A stretch of DNA of 64,000 nucleotides from Thiomicrorhabdus sp. Kp2 (lineage in GTDB: Bacteria; Pseudomonadota; Gammaproteobacteria; Thiomicrospirales; Thiomicrospiraceae). Each line of letters begins with the position of its first letter. Within the stretch, counting starts at the first letter, position 1. Position numbers and translations under genes: made by a program. Of this stretch, positions 59,771-64,000 are shown piece by piece. The stretch spans positions 1,116,001 to 1,180,000 of the forward strand of contig NZ_ARWI01000001.1 in NCBI RefSeq assembly GCF_000478585.1, in the 5' to 3' direction. The notes beneath the pieces are model-generated. The model did no database searches. It was not told where the DNA came from and worked only from the letters and a program-made list of their open reading frames with translations.

Positions 59771-59780
59771 CCAGGCCTGG
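59771..59780. repeat. CCAGGCCTGG palindrome, intergenic copy
   Basis: Exact copy (TACCAGGCCTGGTAAAA context) in the gap between cca and the adaptor gene. Confidence 0.9.
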
Positions 59781-59812
59781 TAAAAACCAATTTTATACTT
59801 TAAAAATAATGA

Positions 59813-61060
59813 TTACGACGAATAACCCTGAAGAAAATCTTTAATTTGTTTAATCCTAGCTTGCTCAATCGCTACCGAAATATCCGCCCCTTTGACTCCC
59901 GTTGCCAATATCTGCTGATTATCTATTTGATTGGCCGCTTTTAAGACTTGAAGCCAAAATGATTTTTGGCGATATTCTACATTTTCAAAACCTAAACGCC
60001 CTTTTGCATCGGCTTCACAAGCCACTAAAATCGACTCAAAGTTTTTTGCATCTTTCAGCGCTCCGCAATGTTTCAATACTTTTAAATAGGTTTTGGGCTT
60101 TAAGTGAGGCATGCCATCCGAAGTTAACCCTTGATGAATTAAACCGTGAAACTCGGTGACTTTCTCCGCCATTATTTGAGTCTTTTTTGGCAATCGATAG
60201 CGCTGCGCCAATTTGGTTACTAAAGGGACACCAGCCCCTTCGTGGCCTGTATGTTTTGGCCATAATTCTTTTGGCGTAATGCCTTTACCTAAATCATGCA
60301 CTAAAGCAGCAAAACGGACGTTTTCACACTCACTCAACTTAGCTGCGGCATCCAGAACCATCATCGTGTGAATCCACACATCGCCTTCTGGGTGATATTT
60401 TTCAGGCTGGGTTACACCGTGTAATGCACTTAGTTCTGGAAACAGCTTTTCTACCGCTCCTACACTGTCCAAAACCTCAAAAAACACACTGGGTTTCGTT
60501 GTTTTAAGTGCTTTAACCACCTCCTGCCAAACACGCTCAGGCGTTAAATCGCTTAACTCACCAGAAGCCACCATCGCAGTCATAAGCCGCTTAGTTTCAT
60601 CTGCTAAGGTAAAGCCATAAGAGGCCAGTTTGGCGGCAAAACGCGCCACACGCAGTACCCTTAATGGGTCTTCTGAAAACGCATCAGACACATGGCGCAA
60701 AATTCGATTTTCCAAATCTACCAGGCCTGCATAGGGATCAATAAGATTGCCATCAGCATCTTGTGCCATCGCATTAATCGTTAAATCTCTACGAATCAAA
60801 TCCTCTTCAATCGTTACAGTGGGATCTGAAAACACTTCAAAACCGTGGTAGCCAGCGCCTACTTTACGTTCGGTTCTCGCTAATGCATATTCTTCTTTGG
60901 TTTTGGGATGTAAAAAAACGGGAAAATCTTTACCGACCTGCTGATAACCTTGAGCAAGCATCTCCTCAGGCGTTGCGCCAACAACCAGCCAATCCTGATC
61001 ATAAGCTTGCTTACCTAGCATGGCATCTCTAACCGCGCCCCCAACTAAATATATCTGCAT
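59813..61060 (-). CDS. cca: Multifunctional CCA-adding tRNA nucleotidyltransferase with HD domain
   Basis: The 415-residue protein adds or repairs the CCA end of tRNAs. The nucleotidyltransferase motif GGAVRD and the metal-binding D21-x-D23 are at the N-terminus; [10 protein letters not shown] and [11 protein letters not shown] follow. The C-terminal HD phosphohydrolase domain ([11 protein letters not shown]) gives the cyclic phosphodiesterase/phosphatase activities known for the E. coli enzyme. Length matches gammaproteobacterial Cca. Confidence 0.97.
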   Translation of the reverse strand: MQIYLVGGAVRDAMLGKQAYDQDWLVVGATPEEMLAQGYQQVGKDFPVFLHPKTKEEYALARTERKVGAGYHGFEVFSDPTVTIEEDLIRRDLTINAMAQDADGNLIDPYAGLVDLENRILRHVSDAFSEDPLRVLRVARFAAKLASYGFTLADETKRLMTAMVASGELSDLTPERVWQEVVKALKTTKPSVFFEVLDSVGAVEKLFPELSALHGVTQPEKYHPEGDVWIHTMMVLDAAAKLSECENVRFAALVHDLGKGITPKELWPKHTGHEGAGVPLVTKLAQRYRLPKKTQIMAEKVTEFHGLIHQGLTSDGMPHLKPKTYLKVLKHCGALKDAKNFESILVACEADAKGRLGFENVEYRQKSFWLQVLKAANQIDNQQILATGVKGADISVAIEQARIKQIKDFLQGYSS

Positions 61061-61150
61061 CTACAAAAACCTATTATTTCTAGAGTTCTAAAAACACCAT
61101 TCTACCTAAACATAGAAAATGTAAGGTGAAATCTACGAATCAATTCAAAC

Positions 61151-61178
61151 AAAAAAGCCGTCAAAAATGACGGCTTTT
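61151..61178. terminator. Terminator between the NDUFA9-like gene and cca
   Basis: AAAAGCCGTCA / TGACGGCTTTT stem with an A-rich loop; on the minus strand it is followed by T residues. It lies 38 bp after the NDUFA9-like stop. Confidence 0.85.
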
Positions 61179-61215
61179 AAATCGGTTACTATGGTTAACA
61201 AATTAAATTAACTTA

Positions 61216-62187
61216 TTACACTAGCTCACTTGGGTTTCTACCCGCTTCTTTACGGTAGAAATTATAACGTTCACGAATATCGTGTGGAGCGGCATACGTT
61301 GAAATCGACCACTCCAAACTACTTGGAACAAAACCAAACTGGGTTGCAAAGTCAGTATCGCTTGTCATCTCTTTATTTAACATAAACAGCTGTGACTTTG
61401 AAACCGACGCTACTGGCGCAAAGGGGCCAAAAAAGGCCATAATATTTGCATTCAGTTTACACATTGGGAAAACAATCGCGTCTTTTTGCATCAACTCAGC
61501 CACCAACTCACCCAGCTCTTTCATCGTTAAACGTTCTTCACCTGCAAGCTCTATTTTTTTACCAAACGTTTCAGGCTTTTTAATGCTTGAAACCATTGCT
61601 TGGGCAAAGTCTTTAATCCACAAAGGCTGAACAACCGTAGCTGAATTAGCCACCATTAATAAATCCATACGATTTAACTGCTTTACAAAACGTGTTGTAG
61701 TGTCATCACCTTCTCCAATCAACAGACTTGGTTTGAAGATGGTCACATTTGCATTAGCGACATTGTGCATCAAATTATCGACTTCACCTAGCTCACCAAG
61801 CCAGTCAGAATTGGGCGCATTATTATTCGCACCAATCTGTGAAAGACTTAAAACACGCTTCACCCCTGCCGTCTCAGAAACAGATTTAATTTTTTGCGTC
61901 ACAGAGGTCAAATCTTTTTGCTCAACCATTTCAGTAGCGGTTAAACGATCTGTCGTTAAATTAACAACAATACTTGCACCTTCAACAGCCGCTTTAAGCT
62001 GCTCTGCATTATCGTAGCTTTCTAAAGTATGCAAAGTCACATTAGGATAAAGCAAAAACTCTCTAAATCTCTCAGGACGTCGTACCACAACCTTTACTTC
62101 GTAACCGGCTTTGGACAATTCGTTTACAACAGATTTTCCAACAAAACCTGTTCCACCAAATACACTGACTTTATTTCCTAATAACAT
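61216..62187 (-). CDS. NDUFA9-like (complex I 39-kDa) NAD(P)-binding short-chain dehydrogenase-fold protein
   Basis: The 323-residue protein has an N-terminal Rossmann motif VFGGTGFVGKS and VVRRPERFREFL. It lacks the usual YXXXK catalytic pair at the expected place, as in NDUFA9-like and other atypical extended SDR proteins. In mitochondria the homologue is an accessory complex I subunit; bacterial members are thought to bind NAD(P)H or quinone-related ligands. No complex I genes are adjacent. Confidence 0.75.
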   Translation of the reverse strand: MLLGNKVSVFGGTGFVGKSVVNELSKAGYEVKVVVRRPERFREFLLYPNVTLHTLESYDNAEQLKAAVEGASIVVNLTTDRLTATEMVEQKDLTSVTQKIKSVSETAGVKRVLSLSQIGANNNAPNSDWLGELGEVDNLMHNVANANVTIFKPSLLIGEGDDTTTRFVKQLNRMDLLMVANSATVVQPLWIKDFAQAMVSSIKKPETFGKKIELAGEERLTMKELGELVAELMQKDAIVFPMCKLNANIMAFFGPFAPVASVSKSQLFMLNKEMTSDTDFATQFGFVPSSLEWSISTYAAPHDIRERYNFYRKEAGRNPSELV

Positions 62188-62330
62188 GCTTTATCCAATA
62201 TTATTCATTCATTATTTTTTACCAAACCGAGTAAGAATAAGTAAATGCTGATGCAAGGTCAAGTTTTAATCTCAGATTCACCCTGTCTATTTTGATACAA
62301 TACGCGCAAAATTAAATAAAGGATTAAAGC

Positions 62331-62627
62331 ATGTCAGCCATTAACATTTCAGCCTACAGAAGCCCCAAAAAAGCCGAACTGTATTTATTTGTACCCGAAG
62401 AAAAAGGCTTAGAAGGCCTGCCAAATGAACTTTTAGTGATGTTTGGTGAACCTGAACACATCATTGATTTTGAACTCACTGCTGATAAAAAATTAGCGAG
62501 AGAAGATGCCACGAGTGTTTTGGAATCCATTAACACCAAAGGCTATTTTATGCAGATGCCACCTAATGAAATTGAGAAAATGGGTGACATGGCACCACCT
62601 CCTGAACGTTTAGATAATATCTGTTAA
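62331..62627 (+). CDS. ycgL: YcgL-family protein
   Basis: The 98-residue cytosolic protein matches the YcgL family (AYRSPKKAELYLFVPEE near the start, FGEPEHIIDFELTADKKLAREDATSVLESI in the middle, GYFMQMPP near the end). The function is unknown; the family has a small alpha/beta fold. It stands alone upstream of the superoxide dismutase gene with a 133-bp gap. Confidence 0.92.
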   Translation: MSAINISAYRSPKKAELYLFVPEEKGLEGLPNELLVMFGEPEHIIDFELTADKKLAREDATSVLESINTKGYFMQMPPNEIEKMGDMAPPPERLDNIC

Positions 62628-62760
62628 ATACGAACAGTAGGCCTGTGAACTTTACGCCTGAATAACCAATTAAATCACTCAAGTATTTACAAACAACACA
62701 ATGTGAATACAATAGAGGTTTAGTTTTAATTTCATCACACATTTTACAAGGAATATCAGC

Positions 62761-63369
62761 ATGGCTTTTACTCTTCCAGATCTACCTTATGACTACGACG
62801 CACTTGAAGTCTCTATCGATGCTCGTACTATGGAAATTCACCATACCAAGCACCATAACACTTACATCACTAACTTAAACAATGCCATTGCAGATACTGA
62901 ATTGGCTGACGCTTCTTTAGAAGAGATGATGGCTAAAGCAGGTACTTTACCTCCTGCCGTTCGCAACAACGGTGGTGGACACTGGAACCACTCATTCTTT
63001 TGGAATGTTATGTCTGGAGATAGCATGGGCGCGCCAACGGGCGCATTAGCCGATGACATCAATGCCACATTTGGTGGTTTTAATGCCATGAAAGAACAGT
63101 TCAACACAGCGGGTGCTACACGCTTTGGTTCTGGTTGGGCTTGGTTAACGGTTTCAGCCGACGGTAAATTAGAAATCTCTTCTACACCAAACCAAGATAA
63201 CCCATTAATGGATTGCGCCGATACCAAAGGTACGCCAATCCTAGGTTTAGATGTTTGGGAACACGCATACTACCTACGTTACCAAAACCTACGCCCAGCT
63301 TACATGCAAGCTTGGTGGGATGTGGTTAACTGGGATAAAGTTTCAGAATTATACAGTGCGGCTAAATAA
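62761..63369 (+). CDS. Superoxide dismutase, Mn/Fe family
   Basis: The 202-residue enzyme destroys superoxide. Metal-ligand segments are visible: [17 protein letters not shown] and [13 protein letters not shown]. The NQDNPLMD segment near residue 145 carries the Gln of the manganese branch rather than the FeSOD pattern, so I lean towards the SodA (Mn or cambialistic) type; this is a motif call. AAGGAA lies upstream of the ATG. It is flanked downstream by repeat element C. Confidence 0.93.
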   Translation: MAFTLPDLPYDYDALEVSIDARTMEIHHTKHHNTYITNLNNAIADTELADASLEEMMAKAGTLPPAVRNNGGGHWNHSFFWNVMSGDSMGAPTGALADDINATFGGFNAMKEQFNTAGATRFGSGWAWLTVSADGKLEISSTPNQDNPLMDCADTKGTPILGLDVWEHAYYLRYQNLRPAYMQAWWDVVNWDKVSELYSAAK

Positions 63370-63403
63370 CTTTATTCGCAACTAAAATAGTCTGACAAGC
63401 ATT

Positions 63404-63529
63404 CACACGAAGGCACGAAGACACGAAGTTTTAAGAATCAGCATTCATCACCGATTGCCTGCTAACTTAGATTTAACCAAGTTAAATCTAAAACCTTAAA
63501 CTCTTCGTGACTTCGTGCCTTTGTGGTTT
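63404..63529. repeat. CACGAAGR inverted-repeat element, copy C
   Basis: Left arm 63404-63428, right arm 63503-63529, same 8-bp units as copies A and B. The inside carries a second hairpin, TAGATTTAAC / GTTAAATCTA. It lies between the SOD gene and the thioredoxin-family gene. Confidence 0.85.
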
Positions 63530-63547
63530 CAAAACAAGGAGAATAAG

Positions 63548-64000
63548 ATGGTCAGTTTAACTACCCCTGTTTGTGATTTTAACCAACCCGCTATCGACTT
63601 TAATTTACCTGGCGTAGATAACCAGGCCTGGTCACTTGAAAAAGCCAAAGGTAAAAATGGTCTTTTAGTCATGTTTATTTGTAATCACTGCCCTTATGTA
63701 AAAGCGATTCATAAACGATTAGTTGAAGACACGCGTATTTTGCGTGATGAATATGGCGTGAACAGTATTGCTATTATGTCTAACGATCCAAATGAATATG
63801 CAGAAGACTCTTTTGAGAATATGCAAAAAGTCGCAGAACTTTGGGATTTCCCATTTCCTTATGTTTTAGATGAAACACAAGAAACGGCCAAAGCCTATGG
63901 CGCCGTTTGCACCCCTGACTTTTTTGGTTATAACGCTGATTTACAACTACAATACCGTGGTCGTTTAGACGAGTCTCGCAAAGAGACTTCAGCTGAAGGT
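63548..64000 (+). CDS. Thioredoxin-family (redoxin) protein, 3' end outside window
   Basis: The first 151 residues are visible. The N-terminus MVSLTTPVCDFNQPAIDFNLPGVDNQAWSL is followed by a redox motif CNHC in LLVMFICNHCPYVKAIH, then the AVCTPDFFGY segment with another Cys. This is the pattern of redoxin/AhpC-TSA-related proteins. AAGGAGAAT precedes the ATG. An exact palindrome copy lies in codons 25-28. Confidence 0.85.
   Translation, partial: MVSLTTPVCDFNQPAIDFNLPGVDNQAWSLEKAKGKNGLLVMFICNHCPYVKAIHKRLVEDTRILRDEYGVNSIAIMSNDPNEYAEDSFENMQKVAELWDFPFPYVLDETQETAKAYGAVCTPDFFGYNADLQLQYRGRLDESRKETSAEG
63622..63631. repeat. CCAGGCCTGG palindrome, coding copy
   Basis: Exact copy inside the redoxin gene, encoding part of DNQAWSL, a different frame from the PGL-type copies. 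Confidence 0.9.

Overview
The window reads as a chromosome segment of an autotrophic, probably sulfur- or hydrogen-oxidising gammaproteobacterium of the Thiomicrospira / Hydrogenovibrio / Thiomicrorhabdus group. The basis is a locus carrying both a form I RubisCO (cbbLS) and a form II RubisCO (cbbM), each with its own cbbQ-cbbO activase pair and a LysR regulator, next to a transketolase-GAPDH-PGK-PK-aldolase gene series, in a moderately AT-rich genome with gammaproteobacterial housekeeping genes. The taxon is inferred from gene content and was not tested by a search.

Layout: 1-4.6 kb holds a partial hydrolase, a ZntB-like transporter, an OsmC protein and a polyamine operon (speD, speE, ornithine/lysine decarboxylase). 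4.9-6.7 kb holds a 2OG-Fe(II) oxygenase and an RMD1/DUF155 membrane protein. 6.8-13.1 kb is a minus-strand run rpe, gph, a 45-codon small ORF, trpE, trpG, trpD, ybaN-like, trpC. 13.2-16.8 kb holds psiE, purC, bioD and metY on the plus strand. 17.1-23.5 kb is an accessory defence segment: an AlbA_2/ATPase-fold protein and a type III restriction-modification system (mod, res). 23.7-31.6 kb is a heavy-metal RND efflux system with a DUF3240 protein and a two-component system. 31.6-46.3 kb is the carbon-fixation island: beta-carbonic anhydrase, cbbO2-cbbQ2-cbbM, two cbbR genes, then cbbL-cbbS-cbbQ1-cbbO1 on the other strand; an unrecognised protein lies downstream of each cbbO. 46.4-55 kb holds cnoX, fba, pyk, pgk, gap and tkt. 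55.2-64 kb holds a second RND pump with its adaptor, cca, an NDUFA9-like dehydrogenase, ycgL, superoxide dismutase and a partial thioredoxin-family gene.

How it fits together: carbonic anhydrase equilibrates CO2 and bicarbonate; the two RubisCOs fix CO2 and are kept active by the CbbQ/CbbO pairs; tkt, gap, pgk, fba and rpe supply Calvin-cycle regeneration; gph removes the 2-phosphoglycolate made by RubisCO oxygenation. The two CbbRs presumably switch between the two enzymes.

The most striking non-gene signal is a short palindrome, CCAGGCCTGG (extended consensus TTACCAGGCCTGGTAA). I count 18 exact copies and 24 near copies sharing the AGGCCT core in 64 kb. They lie in intergenic gaps, at the centre of hairpins and terminators, and inside coding regions in several frames. 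It behaves like a highly iterated palindrome or uptake/methylation signal, and I do not recognise it as described. Two other dispersed repeat families (an 8-bp CACGAAGR inverted-repeat element, three copies, and one GTCATTGCGAG-type REP element) are also present. No tRNA, rRNA, CRISPR array or insertion sequence was seen.
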